Source: an uncultured Collinsella sp. (GTDB lineage: Bacteria > Actinomycetota > Coriobacteriia > Coriobacteriales > Coriobacteriaceae). Taken from it: DNA of 64,000 bases. Below, in pieces: positions 1 to 8,340 of the stretch. The stretch is taken from contig UQHQ01000001.1 in the NCBI GenBank assembly GCA_900540945.1, positions 62,001-126,000 on the forward strand, in the 5' to 3' direction. The notes under the pieces were generated by a model that did not search any database, had not been told where the DNA came from, and was given only the letters and a program-made list of their open reading frames with translations. Made by a program: the position numbers and the translations under genes. Every line of letters begins with the position of its first letter. Position 1 is the first letter of the stretch.

Positions 1-1
1 G

Positions 2-763
2 ACCAAGCTCGTCGAGGCGGTTGTCGCGCTCGCCCGTGCCGGCATCCAGGTGGTTCCCACCTCGGGTCGCAATCGCACCATGATCCATGAGGACGCCCGC
101 GTGCTCGGCCTCAACTCCTACATCGGCGAGATGGGCGGCCTGGTCATGTACGACCTCAAGGCCAACGACTGGGAGTACCTGACGGGCGACATGCCCTACG
201 ACCCCGCCTGCGGTCTCACGCCGCACCAGGTGATCGAGCAGACCGGCGTGTGCGAGAAGATCCTTGCCCGCTGGCCGCACAAGATCGAATACCACAACGA
301 CATGTCGACCGGCTACAAGTACCGTGAGGTCACCGTCGGCATGCGCGGCGATGTGCCCGACGATGAGGTCCAGGCCATCCTGGACGAGGCCGGCTGCGGT
401 CTGGTCTGGGCTTGCAACGGCCATCTGACTCACCTGTCCAAGCCGACGACGCTCGAGCTTAATCGCGTTGAGGACGGCCGCGCCTTCAACATCAATCCGG
501 CGGGTCTCAACAAAGGCGTTGCCATTGCGCGCTTCTGCGAGCACCTGGGGATCGAGCGCGAGGAGACGCTTGCGCTCGGCGACTCCGAGTCCGACTTCTA
601 CATGGCCGACCATGTTGGCATGTTCTGCCTGGTCGAGAACGGTCTGACGAGCGCCGGTGCCCCGGAGTTCTTGGATGCCTGCGACAATGCCTATATTACG
701 CGCGGCAAGATTGTCGACGGTTGGGTGGCAACGGCCGAGCTGTTGGTCGCGGCCCGTTCGTAG
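2..763 (+). CDS. HAD-superfamily phosphatase (Cof/IIB type), 5'-truncated
   Basis: The frame is open from base 2, so the start lies upstream of the window. What remains carries HAD motif II (VPTSGR, near base 55), a cap domain in the middle, the motif III lysine (LNKGVAIARF) and motif IV (LALGDSESDFYMA), which binds the metal. Motif I (DxDxT) would be in the missing part. These proteins are cytosolic Mg-dependent phosphatases for sugar phosphates or phosphoglycolate; the exact substrate cannot be read from the sequence. The stop is 51 bp before murI on the same strand. Confidence 0.85.
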   Translation, partial: TKLVEAVVALARAGIQVVPTSGRNRTMIHEDARVLGLNSYIGEMGGLVMYDLKANDWEYLTGDMPYDPACGLTPHQVIEQTGVCEKILARWPHKIEYHNDMSTGYKYREVTVGMRGDVPDDEVQAILDEAGCGLVWACNGHLTHLSKPTTLELNRVEDGRAFNINPAGLNKGVAIARFCEHLGIEREETLALGDSESDFYMADHVGMFCLVENGLTSAGAPEFLDACDNAYITRGKIVDGWVATAELLVAARS

Positions 764-814
764 CGCGACGCATCACGCATGGTCGCATTTTTCGAGAGAG
801 AATCTGGTGAGGTA

Positions 815-1699
815 ATGTCCGATATCGATAATATGGCCGGGGACACGCGTCCGATCGGCGTGTTCGACTCGGGCTTGGGCGGCTTGACGGTCGCGCGAGC
901 GATCGCAACGGCACTTCCGCACGAGTCCGTCTACTATTTCGGTGACACTAAGCGCTGCCCTTATGGCACCCGCACCGAGGACGAGGTTCGCTCGTTTGCG
1001 CTGCAGGCGGGCCGCTGGCTATCGAGGCACGACGTTAAGATCATGGTCATCGCCTGCAACACGGCGACCGCCGCGGCCTTGCGTTTGGCTCAGCAAGTGC
1101 TTGACGTTCCCGTGATCGGCGTGATCGCCCCGGGCGCACGCGCCGCCATCAACAGCACGCGTACGCGTCGCGTGGGCGTGCTCGCCACCAACCTCACCAT
1201 TCGCTCGGGCGCCTACACGCGCGCCATCCAGGATTTGGATGCTGGTGTCGATGTGTATGGCTGCCCGGCTTCGAGCTTTGTCGAGGTCGTCGAGCACGAG
1301 CTCGCCTCGGGCGCGCATCTGCAGGAGCAGTGGCTCGAGAACGAGGATATTTTTGATACGCCAGCCGTTCGCGCGCTGGTCGGCGCCACAGTCGAGCCGC
1401 TGCACGATCGTGGCATTGATACCGTGGTACTCGGCTGCACGCATTTCCCGCTGCTGGTGGGTCCCATCCGCCATGCGCTAGGACCCGGGGTGCGCGTGGT
1501 GAGCTCCGCCGAGGAGACCACCCGCGAGCTGACCGATATCCTCACGCGCCGTGAGCAGCTGGCGGGCGATACCGCCGAGCCACAGCATCGCTTTGCCACC
1601 ACGTCTGACAACATTGCCGAGTTTGCGGTGGCGGGTAGCTTTATCTTTGGCCAGCCGCTTAAAAGCATCGAGCATGTCGATATCGACGAACTCGGTTAG
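815..1699 (+). CDS. murI: glutamate racemase
   Basis: Interconverts L- and D-glutamate, supplying D-Glu for peptidoglycan; cytosolic and cofactor-independent. The N-terminal signature IGVFDSGLGGLTVARA is present, and both catalytic cysteines are visible, in VIACNTATAAA and VLGCTHFPLL. I chose ATG 815 because GGTGAGG lies just upstream and the protein then begins shortly before the conserved core; an in-frame ATG at 779 would add 12 residues with no ribosome site. At 294 residues the length is normal. It opens a run of same-strand housekeeping genes (rph, rdgB, dtd). Confidence 0.93.
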   Translation: MSDIDNMAGDTRPIGVFDSGLGGLTVARAIATALPHESVYYFGDTKRCPYGTRTEDEVRSFALQAGRWLSRHDVKIMVIACNTATAAALRLAQQVLDVPVIGVIAPGARAAINSTRTRRVGVLATNLTIRSGAYTRAIQDLDAGVDVYGCPASSFVEVVEHELASGAHLQEQWLENEDIFDTPAVRALVGATVEPLHDRGIDTVVLGCTHFPLLVGPIRHALGPGVRVVSSAEETTRELTDILTRREQLAGDTAEPQHRFATTSDNIAEFAVAGSFIFGQPLKSIEHVDIDELG

Positions 1700-1752
1700 G
1701 CTCGCAATGTTGCCGGAGGCTTCGCCACATCTTTTGCCGAAAGGATAGTTCC

Positions 1753-2478
1753 ATGGAATACATGCAGGTCAACCGCGCCAACGGCCGCGCCGTCAACGAG
1801 CTGCGCCCCGTTAAGCTCACCCGCGGCGTCATGAAGCACGCCCACGGCTCGTGCCTGGCTGAGTTCGGCGACACGCGCGTACTGTGCGCCGCCACCATCG
1901 AGGAGGGTGTGCCAGGTTGGCGCAAGGGCGCCAAGGCCGGCTGGGTAACGGCGGAATATGCGATGCTACCGGCCTCGACCGGTAAACGCTGCAAGCGCGA
2001 GCATGCCAACCGCAAGGGCCGCTCCATGGAGATCGAGCGGCTTATCGGCCGCAGCCTGCGTACCGTCGTCAATATGAAGGCGCTCGGCGAGTACACCGTT
2101 ACCGTCGACTGCGATGTGATCCAGGCCGATGGCGGCACGCGTACGGCGAGCATTACCGGCGCCTGGGTGGCGCTGCACGACGCCCTTGCCATGTGGGTCG
2201 AGGCGGGCAAACTCGAGCGCATCCCGCTCACGGGCCAGGTTGCCGCCATTTCCATGGGCGTCGTCGACGGCAACACCCTGCTCGACTTGGATTATTCCGA
2301 GGACAGCCACGCCGAGGTCGACATGAACCTCGTCGCCACCGATACCGGTGAGATGATCGAACTCCAGGGTACCGGCGAGCAGGCGCCCTTCGACCGCAAG
2401 CGTCTCAACGCCCTGCTCGACCTGGGCGATAAGGGTATCGCCGAGCTCATCGAGCTTCAGCGCCAAGCCCTCGCCTAA
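1753..2478 (+). CDS. rph: ribonuclease PH
   Basis: Phosphorolytic 3'-5' exoribonuclease that trims tRNA 3' ends. The 241 residues match the family length. Signatures include RGVMKHAHGSCLAEFGDTRVL, the PASTGKRCKREHANRKGR segment and the CDVIQADGGTRTASITG phosphate-binding region. AAAGGA precedes ATG 1753; ATG 1762 is a weaker alternative. The TAA stop lies inside the left arm of a hairpin (2477-2513), so the 3' end of the message probably forms there. rdgB and dtd follow, the classical rph-rdgB pairing. Confidence 0.95.
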   Translation: MEYMQVNRANGRAVNELRPVKLTRGVMKHAHGSCLAEFGDTRVLCAATIEEGVPGWRKGAKAGWVTAEYAMLPASTGKRCKREHANRKGRSMEIERLIGRSLRTVVNMKALGEYTVTVDCDVIQADGGTRTASITGAWVALHDALAMWVEAGKLERIPLTGQVAAISMGVVDGNTLLDLDYSEDSHAEVDMNLVATDTGEMIELQGTGEQAPFDRKRLNALLDLGDKGIAELIELQRQALA

Positions 2479-2513
2479 CCTGCCAAAAAGGGACAGGTTT
2501 ATTTTGGCAGGTT
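2477..2513 (+). repeat. stop-codon hairpin with GGGACAGG loop (copy a)
   Basis: A perfect 12-bp stem (AACCTGCCAAAA with its complement) closes a 13-nt loop, AGGGACAGGTTTA. The TAA stop of rph is the outermost part of the stem. The loop core recurs in hairpins at 10234, 39486, 42202 and 45183 whose stems are unrelated in sequence. It may serve as the rph terminator; no long T-run follows. Confidence 0.8.
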
Positions 2514-2624
2514 TTATCTGGGAAAACGTCGAAGTATAAGACTGCCGTTGATTGAGACGGGAGAGAGGCCGAAGTCCTCGTCGTCCTCAACTCGGCATTG
2601 CTATAGAGACAAAGGAGACCAGCT

Positions 2625-3266
2625 ATGGCACTTGAGAAGATTGACATCGACACCCTCGACCCGGCGGCGACCATCGTCGTGGCAACCGGCAACGCCCATA
2701 AGCTCGCCGAGATCGAGGCCATTTTGGGCAAGGTCATGCCCGAGGTGCGCTTTGTGGCGCTCGGCCAGCTGGGCGATTTTGAGGACCCCGAGGAAAACGG
2801 CACGACGTTTTTGGAGAACGCCATCATCAAGGCGCAGGCTGCGGTCGAGGAGACGGGCCTTATGGCCATCGCCGACGACTCCGGCTTGGTCGTCGATGCG
2901 TTGGACGGCGAGCCGGGCGTGTATAGCGCGCGCTATGCGGGCGTGCATGGCGACGATGCCGCCAACAACGCCAAGCTTCTCGTTAACCTGGAAGGCGTGG
3001 CAGACGAGGACCGTACCGCGCGCTTTATGAGCGTCGTCGCGCTTATCGATACGGACGGCCTGGTCACCTATGGCGAGGGCGCCTGCGAAGGCGTTATCGC
3101 GCACGAGGGTCGCGGCGATTACGGCTTTGGCTACGATCCACTGTTCCTGCCAGTCGATACGCCGGGCAAGACCATGGCCGAGCTCACAGCGGACGAGAAG
3201 AACGCCATCAGCCATCGTTTCCATGCGCTCGAGCATCTGTCCGCCAAGCTGACGGGCGAGGAGTAG
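2625..3266 (+). CDS. rdgB: XTP/dITP diphosphatase (RdgB/HAM1)
   Basis: Hydrolyses non-canonical purine nucleoside triphosphates (dITP, XTP) to monophosphates, keeping them out of DNA. The family start IVVATGNAHKLAEIEAIL and the metal/base-binding stretch DDSGLVVDALDGEPGVYSAR are intact, as is GFGYDPLFLP near the C-terminus. A 13-residue N-terminal lead precedes the core. ATG 2625 has AAAGGAG at good spacing. The stop is 3 bp before the GTG of dtd, so the two are almost certainly co-transcribed. Confidence 0.94.
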   Translation: MALEKIDIDTLDPAATIVVATGNAHKLAEIEAILGKVMPEVRFVALGQLGDFEDPEENGTTFLENAIIKAQAAVEETGLMAIADDSGLVVDALDGEPGVYSARYAGVHGDDAANNAKLLVNLEGVADEDRTARFMSVVALIDTDGLVTYGEGACEGVIAHEGRGDYGFGYDPLFLPVDTPGKTMAELTADEKNAISHRFHALEHLSAKLTGEE

Positions 3267-3269
3267 GCC

Positions 3270-3716
3270 GTGCGTGCGGTGGTACAGCGCGTGCTCAACG
3301 CCGGCGTGACAGTCGACGGCGAGTGCGTGGGCCGTATTGGACGCGGCTACCTGGTGCTGCTGGGCGTGGGCCACGGCGACACACGCGCCGAAGCCGACAA
3401 GCTGTGGGGCAAGCTCCGCGGGCTGCGTATCAACGAGGATGAGAACGGCAAGACCAACTTGGCGCTGGCGGATGTCGACGGCGAGGTGCTCGTGGTGTCG
3501 CAGTTCACGCTGTTTGCCGACTGCCGCCACGGCCGCCGTCCGTCGTTTACGGACGCCGGCGCGCCCGATGTCGCTAACGAACTTTACGAGTACTTTTTGA
3601 CACTCGTCGCTCAGGACGTTGAGCATGTGGCGCACGGTATCTTTGGCGCCGATATGAAGGTCGACCTGGTCAACGACGGTCCGTTCACCATCGTCCTGGA
3701 CACCGATAGTCTGTAA
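3270..3716 (+). CDS. dtd: D-aminoacyl-tRNA deacylase
   Basis: Removes D-amino acids (and Gly mischarged on tRNA-Ala) from tRNA. The N-terminus MRAVVQRVLNAGVTVDGE, the SQFTLFADCRHGRRPSF catalytic segment and the C-terminal GADMKVDLVNDGPFT block are all present; 148 residues is the usual size. It starts with GTG directly after rdgB. The next gene has its own promoter, so this likely ends the murI-dtd run. Confidence 0.94.
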   Translation: MRAVVQRVLNAGVTVDGECVGRIGRGYLVLLGVGHGDTRAEADKLWGKLRGLRINEDENGKTNLALADVDGEVLVVSQFTLFADCRHGRRPSFTDAGAPDVANELYEYFLTLVAQDVEHVAHGIFGADMKVDLVNDGPFTIVLDTDSL

Positions 3717-3749
3717 GTAGTCAATTTGGGACCGGGCTTTTTTAGCTGC

Positions 3750-3779
3750 TTGCGTATGGCTGCAACAGGGTGCTATAGT
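3750..3779 (+). promoter_or_regulatory. sigma-A-type promoter for the Veg-like gene
   Basis: TTGCGT at 3750-3755 and TATAGT at 3774-3779 are separated by 18 bp, close to the vegetative consensus, about 70 bp before the Veg-like start. Motif reading only. Confidence 0.5.
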
Positions 3780-3846
3780 ATTAGAGTTTTGTCTATCTTA
3801 GGGGTATTATCCTCTTTTTGAATTGCACCCTCTGGAGGCCCTATTC

Positions 3847-4143
3847 ATGGAAGAGATGGAAGTCAATCACGTCGACGACATCCACGAGAAGCTGACCGAT
3901 ATGGTGGGCGATCGCGTCAAGGTTAAGGCCAACATGGGCCGTACCCGCGTCATCGAGCGCATGGGCACCATCAAGAGCGTCCACCCCGCTGTCTTTATCG
4001 TTGAGGTTGACGAGCGTCGCGGCCGCAAATCGCGTCAGTCCTACCAGTACATCGATGTCCTTACCGGCCAGGTCGAACTGTTCGACCCCGAGAGCGGCGA
4101 ACATATCTTTACCCCGCTCGGCAACCAGCTCGAGGAGCACTAA
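3847..4143 (+). CDS. Veg-like protein (DUF1021)
   Basis: A 98-residue basic protein with the conserved Veg core: a central GDRVKVKANMGRTR segment and MGTIKSVHPAVFIVEVD. Veg proteins of Firmicutes influence biofilm formation and spore outgrowth, but their molecular role is unsettled; in Coriobacteria it is unknown. ATG 3847 is chosen because TGGAGG sits about 8 bp upstream; the longer reading from TTG 3823 has no site. It is immediately followed by ispE, the same neighbour as in Bacillus. Confidence 0.82.
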   Translation: MEEMEVNHVDDIHEKLTDMVGDRVKVKANMGRTRVIERMGTIKSVHPAVFIVEVDERRGRKSRQSYQYIDVLTGQVELFDPESGEHIFTPLGNQLEEH

Positions 4144-4145
4144 CG

Positions 4146-5095
4146 GTGACCGATCGGTCCCTCATCCTTACCGCGCCGGCAAAGATTAACCTCTATCTGG
4201 GGGTTCATACCGAGCGCGACGCCCGCGGCTATCACAGGGTCGATTCCCTGATGGCAGCCGTCGGTCTAGCCGATACCGGCACGGCCCCCCGATGTCATCG
4301 ACGCTCGTGGCGGTCGGTCTAGCCGATACCGTGACGGTCACGCCGGCGCAGGCGTTGACCGTTCAGACGGTTCCGGCATCCGATTTTCCCATGCAAAAAA
4401 ATACGGCCTATCGGGCGGCAATCGCTATGGCCGAGCGTTACGGTCGCGATGCCAACGTGTGCGTGACGATCGAAAAGCGTATCCCGCTGTGCGCCGGCCT
4501 GGGAGGCCCCTCGACGGATGCCGCTGCGGTCATCGTTGCCTTGGCCGAGCTGTGGGGTATCGACCGCGCCGACCCCGCGCTCGATGACATCGCTCGCGGT
4601 ATCGGCGCCGACGTGCCGTTCTTTTTGCACACGAGTCCCGCATTCTACGTTGGCGGGGGAGATGTGCTGGCCACTGAGTATCCTGTGCTTCCGGCGACAC
4701 CTGTCGTATTGGTCAAACCGCACGAGACGAGCATTTCAACGGTTGAAGCGTATCGACGATTTGATGAGAGCCCGGTGCCCGCGGAAAAACCCGATGCGAT
4801 TGCTTCTGTCTTACGCGCCGGCGATGCCGAGGCGGCATATGCGCTCGTTCATAACAATCTGGGCGTCATATCCGCGCAGATGGAGCCGCGGATTCAGGCA
4901 GTTCTCGACTGGCTGCGCGCACAGGAGGGAACCGTTGCCGTGGACGTGTGTGGTTCGGGTGCTTGCTCGTTTGCCATTTGCGATACCGTCGCTGCAGCAG
5001 CCCATCTTGCGGGAGCTGCCCAGCAAAATGGCTGGTGGGCCTGCGCGACTGAGCTTATTCCCAACACGGTTCAAATCGACGCGCCAAAGAAATAA
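4146..5095 (+). pseudogene. ispE: 4-diphosphocytidyl-2-C-methyl-D-erythritol kinase, interrupted
   Basis: IspE phosphorylates CDP-ME in the MEP isoprenoid pathway. From GTG 4146 the frame reads LTAPAKINLYLGVHTERDA, a typical IspE start, then runs into a TAG at 4320-4322 after 58 codons. The rest of the protein, including the GHMP-kinase ATP loop AGLGGPSTDAAA, is open in another frame from 4292 to 5095. A 19-bp sequence occurs twice, at 4260-4278 and 4313-4331. Removing one repeat unit (53 bp) restores one open frame of 298 residues, a normal IspE length. ispD and ispF, the neighbouring steps, are intact at 25.8-27.0 kb, so loss of ispE would be surprising. Assembly error, recent mutation or a reversible switch cannot be separated here. 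Confidence 0.85.
4260..4331 (+). repeat. 19-bp direct repeat making a 53-bp insertion in ispE
   Basis: GTCGGTCTAGCCGATACCG is at 4260-4278 and again at 4313-4331. The 34 bp between the copies (4279-4312, with a run of six C) have no place in an IspE alignment. The 53-bp unit is not a multiple of three, and this causes the frameshift. Confidence 0.9.
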
Positions 5096-5144
5096 AAATT
5101 TCTCTAGCACGCGACGAAAATCTTTGTTACTATAGTCGAGCTAA

Positions 5145-5221
5145 CGGGTTGTGGCTCAGTTTGGTAGAGCACTGCGTTCGGGACGCAGGGGTCGCTGGTT
5201 CAAATCCAGTCAACCCGACCA
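5145..5221 (+). tRNA. tRNA-Pro (CGG)
   Basis: Full cloverleaf: acceptor CGGGTTG pairs with CAACCCG, the D-loop has GCTCAGTTTGGTAGAGC, anticodon stem CTGCG/CGCAG closes loop TTCGGGA (anticodon CGG), and the T-arm is GGTTCAAATCC. CCA is encoded (5219-5221). A terminator follows within 10 bp. Confidence 0.96.
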
Positions 5222-5230
5222 GAGCATGAG

Positions 5231-5260
5231 AAGGGACCGCTTCTTGCGGTCCCTTTTTTT
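5231..5260 (+). terminator. terminator after tRNA-Pro
   Basis: AAGGGACCGC pairs with GCGGTCCCTT, loop TTCTT, with a T-run directly after. Classic intrinsic terminator. Confidence 0.92.
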
Positions 5261-5333
5261 AGCTATTGTTGTGATACCGCGGCACCCGCGGTATACTCAT
5301 TCGAGCTTGTCTCGCTGTATTGTGGAGGTCTAC

Positions 5334-5609
5334 ATGTTTGGACTGAGGGCTCCTGAGCTCATCATTATTCTCGTCGTTGTCTTGATCATCTTCGGGCCTA
5401 AGAACCTGCCGAAGCTCGGCAAGTCTCTCGGCTCTACCGTCAAGAATATCCGCGAGGGTATGGAGGGCGACGATAAGGGCGAAACCAAGCAGGCCGAGGA
5501 CGTTGTGGTCGAGGAGTCCAAGGAGGACAAGGAGATCGCAGAGCTCGAGGCCAAGCTCGCTGCTGCCAAGAAAAAGCAGGCAGAGGACAGCGACGCGGAC
5601 GCAGAGTAG
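5334..5609 (+). CDS. tatA: twin-arginine translocase subunit TatA/E
   Basis: Pore-forming component of the Tat export system for folded proteins. The 91 residues comprise one N-terminal membrane helix (APELIIILVVVLIIFGP), the conserved FGPKNLPKLGKSLG hinge and amphipathic helix, and a long charged C-tail rich in Glu/Lys that looks coiled-coil. ATG 5334 has GTGGAGG upstream; longer readings run back through the tRNA and are artefacts. tatC is not in the window, so the Tat genes are dispersed. Confidence 0.92.
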   Translation: MFGLRAPELIIILVVVLIIFGPKNLPKLGKSLGSTVKNIREGMEGDDKGETKQAEDVVVEESKEDKEIAELEAKLAAAKKKQAEDSDADAE

Positions 5610-5634
5610 TCCCATCCCTTTGGGGTGAGCACCT

Positions 5635-5667
5635 GACCGGCTTGCCCGCAGGCTAGCCGGTCTTTTT
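5635..5667 (+). terminator. terminator between tatA and greA
   Basis: GACCGGCTTGCC and GGCTAGCCGGTC form a 12-bp stem with one mismatch, loop CGCA, followed by CTTTTTCG. Confidence 0.88.
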
Positions 5668-5715
5668 CGTTTTGTTGACAGTTGATCGTTACATCATAGT
5701 TGGGGAGATATCCGT

Positions 5716-6186
5716 ATGGACGCAAGCCAGATCGTACTGACCGCTGAGGGCCGCCAGAAGCTCGTCGAGGAGCTCGCTTGGCGTGAGGGCGATTACGCCA
5801 AGGAGATCGTCGAGGACATCAAGGAAGCCCGCGCGTTCGGCGACCTTTCGGAGAACTCCGAGTACGATGCCGCCAAGGACAAGCAGGCCCAGAATGCTGC
5901 TCGCATTGCCGAGATTCAGGCCATCCTCGCCAACGCTCAGGTTGCTGCCACCACGGGCGATCTGACCGTCTCCATCGGTTCCACCGTTTCTCTGATCGAT
6001 CCCAACGGTGAGGTCATGGAAGTCACGCTCGTCGGTACCACCGAGACCAACTCGCTCGAGCACAAGATCTCCAACGAGTCTCCGGTCGGCCACGCCATTA
6101 TCGGTCACGGCGAGGGCGACTCCGTTGAGGTCGTTACGCCTTCTGGCAAGACCCGCGTCTACACCATCGCAAAGATCGCACGCTAG
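5716..6186 (+). CDS. greA: transcription elongation factor GreA
   Basis: Binds the RNA polymerase secondary channel and stimulates cleavage of backtracked transcripts. The 156 residues contain the N-terminal coiled coil with the tip motif FGDLSENSEYDAAK, which carries the acidic catalytic residues, and the C-terminal FKBP-like domain ending in TPSGKTRVYTIAKI. Preceded by GGGGAGATAT. Length and both domains are standard. Confidence 0.96.
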   Translation: MDASQIVLTAEGRQKLVEELAWREGDYAKEIVEDIKEARAFGDLSENSEYDAAKDKQAQNAARIAEIQAILANAQVAATTGDLTVSIGSTVSLIDPNGEVMEVTLVGTTETNSLEHKISNESPVGHAIIGHGEGDSVEVVTPSGKTRVYTIAKIAR

Positions 6187-6214
6187 ACCACGGTCCCGCG
6201 TAAAGGTATGTTTT

Positions 6215-6247
6215 CGCTCCCTGGGACCGAATCCTGGGGAGCGTTTT
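6215..6247 (+). terminator. terminator in the greA-lysS gap
   Basis: CGCTCCCTGGGA...TCCTGGGGAGCG hairpin with TTTT after it, only 19 bp before the lysS start. It most simply ends greA transcripts, but the position would also allow attenuation of lysS. Confidence 0.6.
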
Positions 6248-6265
6248 AGTTTGAGGAGCTAACTT

Positions 6266-8230
6266 ATGGCAGAGAACCAGAACGTCGCCGATCAGGCCTC
6301 GACGCTCAACGACGAGCGCGCCACGCGTCTGGCAAAGCGCGCCGCCCTGTTCGAGGCGGGCCAGAACCCCTATCCCGAGCACTCCGAGATCGAGGACTAT
6401 GTCGTCGACATTGAGGCCAAATATGCCGATCTTGCCGATGGCGAGGATACTGAGGACGTCGTGAAGATCGGCGGCCGCGTGGTCGCCAAGCGCGGTCAGG
6501 GCAAGATCATGTTTATCGTCGTGCGCGACGCTACCGCCGAGATTCAGCTGTTCTGCCGCATCAACGACATGGACGAGGCAGCTTGGAATACGCTCAAGGC
6601 TCTCGACCTTGGCGATATCCTGGGCGTGACCGGCGTGGTTGTTCGCACCAAGCGCGGCCAGCTCTCCGTTGCCCCCAAGAGCGCGACGCTGCTCTCCAAG
6701 GCCGTTCGCCCGCTGCCCGAGAAGTTCCACGGCCTCTCCGACAAGGAGACCCGCTATCGTCAGCGCTATGTCGACCTGATTGCCAACGACGATGTTCGCG
6801 AGACCTTCCGCAAGCGCTCGCAGATTCTCTCCACCTTCCGCCGCTTTATGGAGTCCGACGGCTACATGGAGGTCGAGACCCCCATCCTGCAGACCATTCA
6901 GGGCGGCGCTACGGCCAAGCCGTTCATCACGCACTTCAACGCGCTCGATCAGGAGTGCTACCTGCGCATTGCTACCGAGCTGCACCTCAAGCGCTGCATC
7001 GTCGGTGGCTTTGAGCGCGTCTTCGAGATCGGCCGCATCTTCCGCAACGAGGGTATGGACCTCACCCACAACCCCGAGTTCACCACGATGGAGGCCTACC
7101 GTGCCTTCTCCGACCTCGAGGGCATGAAGGCGCTCGCCCAGGGTGTCATCAAGGCTGCCAACAAGGCCATCGGCAACCCCGAGGTCATTGAGTACCAGGG
7201 TCAGACCATCGATCTTTCCGGTGAGTGGGCAAGCCGTCCCATGACCGACATCGTCTCGAACGTGCTCGGCAAGCAGGTCACCATCGACACGCCGGTCGAG
7301 GAGCTTGCCGCCGCCGCACGCGAGAAGGGCCTGGAGATTAAGCCCGAGTGGACTGCTGGCAAGATCATCGCCGAGATTTACGATGAGCTGGGCGAGGACA
7401 CCATCGTCAACCCGACCTTCGTATGCGATTACCCCATCGAGGTCAGCCCGCTTGCCAAGCGTTTTGAGGACGATCCGCGCCTGACGCACCGCTTTGAGCT
7501 GGTCATCGCCGGCCATGAGTACGCCAACGCATTCTCCGAGCTCAATGACCCGGTCGACCAGGCCGAGCGCTTTGCTGCCCAGATGGCCGAGAAGGCCGGC
7601 GGCGACGACGAGGCTATGGAGTACGACGAGGACTACGTGCGCGCCCTCGAGTACGGTATGCCTCCCGCGGGCGGCATCGGCATCGGCATCGACCGCGTGG
7701 TCATGCTGCTCACCAACCAGGCTTCCATTCGCGACGTCCTGCTGTTCCCGCACATGAAGCCCGAGAAGGGTTTCCAGTCCGGTGCCGCCGCTGCCAAGGC
7801 TGCCGAGGCCGGCAACGCCACAAGCCCGTTCGTCAAGCCGCTCAAGCCCACGCTCGATTACTCCAAGATCGCCGTTGAGCCGCTGTTCGAGGAGTTCGTC
7901 GACTTTGATACCTTCTCCAAGAGCGATTTCCGCGCTGTGAAGGTCAAGGCATGCGAGGCCGTCAAGAAGTCCAAGAAGCTGCTGAACTTTACGCTCGACG
8001 ACGGCACCGGCACCGACCGCACCATCCTCTCCGGCATCCATGGCTACTATGAGCCCGAGGACCTGGTCGGCAAGACCTTGCTCGCCATCACCAATCTGCC
8101 TCCGCGCAAGATGATGGGTATTCCCAGCTGCGGTATGCTGATCAGCGCCATCCACGAGGAGGAGGGCGAGGAGCGCCTCAACCTGATTCAGCTCGACGCT
8201 TCCATCCCCGCCGGCGCAAAGATGTACTAA
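6266..8230 (+). CDS. lysS: lysyl-tRNA synthetase (class II) with C-terminal tRNA-binding domain
   Basis: Charges tRNA-Lys. The N-terminal OB-fold (about residues 60-165) and class II core are complete: motif 2 FEIGRIFRNEGMD, then HNPEFTTME, and motif 3 GGIGIGIDRVVML near residue 470. The unusual part is about 120 further residues (from about 530) after a short Ala-rich linker. They match the Trbp111/EMAP-II-like tRNA-binding fold normally found at the MetRS C-terminus: FDTFSKSDFRAVKVKACEAV, then LPPRKMMGIPSCGMLISA. At 654 residues it is about 150 longer than a standard LysRS. AGGAG precedes ATG 6266. Confidence 0.95.
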   Translation: MAENQNVADQASTLNDERATRLAKRAALFEAGQNPYPEHSEIEDYVVDIEAKYADLADGEDTEDVVKIGGRVVAKRGQGKIMFIVVRDATAEIQLFCRINDMDEAAWNTLKALDLGDILGVTGVVVRTKRGQLSVAPKSATLLSKAVRPLPEKFHGLSDKETRYRQRYVDLIANDDVRETFRKRSQILSTFRRFMESDGYMEVETPILQTIQGGATAKPFITHFNALDQECYLRIATELHLKRCIVGGFERVFEIGRIFRNEGMDLTHNPEFTTMEAYRAFSDLEGMKALAQGVIKAANKAIGNPEVIEYQGQTIDLSGEWASRPMTDIVSNVLGKQVTIDTPVEELAAAAREKGLEIKPEWTAGKIIAEIYDELGEDTIVNPTFVCDYPIEVSPLAKRFEDDPRLTHRFELVIAGHEYANAFSELNDPVDQAERFAAQMAEKAGGDDEAMEYDEDYVRALEYGMPPAGGIGIGIDRVVMLLTNQASIRDVLLFPHMKPEKGFQSGAAAAKAAEAGNATSPFVKPLKPTLDYSKIAVEPLFEEFVDFDTFSKSDFRAVKVKACEAVKKSKKLLNFTLDDGTGTDRTILSGIHGYYEPEDLVGKTLLAITNLPPRKMMGIPSCGMLISAIHEEEGEERLNLIQLDASIPAGAKMY

Positions 8231-8233
8231 CTA

Positions 8234-8260
8234 GTTACGCGGTTCTACGAACCGCGTAAC
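8234..8260 (+). repeat. GTTACG palindrome next to lysS stop (family P, copy 1)
   Basis: GTTACGCGGTTC and its exact complement flank TAC, four bases after the lysS stop. A related hairpin with compensating changes begins on the stop codon at 52622, and both share downstream words (GACGCTGC, CAATCTG). No T-run follows directly. Confidence 0.75.
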
Positions 8261-8308
8261 GGCTCGACGCTGCGCGGGCCGCATTTGGACAATCTGACGT
8301 TCAACTTC

Positions 8309-8340
8309 AAGGGCGCGACCAGAAGGTCAGCGCCCTTTCG
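8309..8340 (+). terminator. hairpin with short T-run after lysS
   Basis: AAGGGCGC-GACC-AGAA-GGTC-A-GCGCCCTT, followed by TCGTTTC. A likely lysS terminator placed about 80 bp after the stop, downstream of the family P palindrome. Confidence 0.65.

Noticed and set aside
3823..3846. TTG start giving eight more residues for the Veg-like protein
   Set aside because: The ribosome site TGGAGG lies within this extension and serves ATG 3847.
6134..8155. Long minus-strand open frame opposite lysS (and similar ones opposite tuf, pepD and the activase gene)
   Set aside because: Antisense shadows of GC-rich coding DNA: no ribosome sites, low-complexity Leu/Val/Asp-rich translations, no family motifs.
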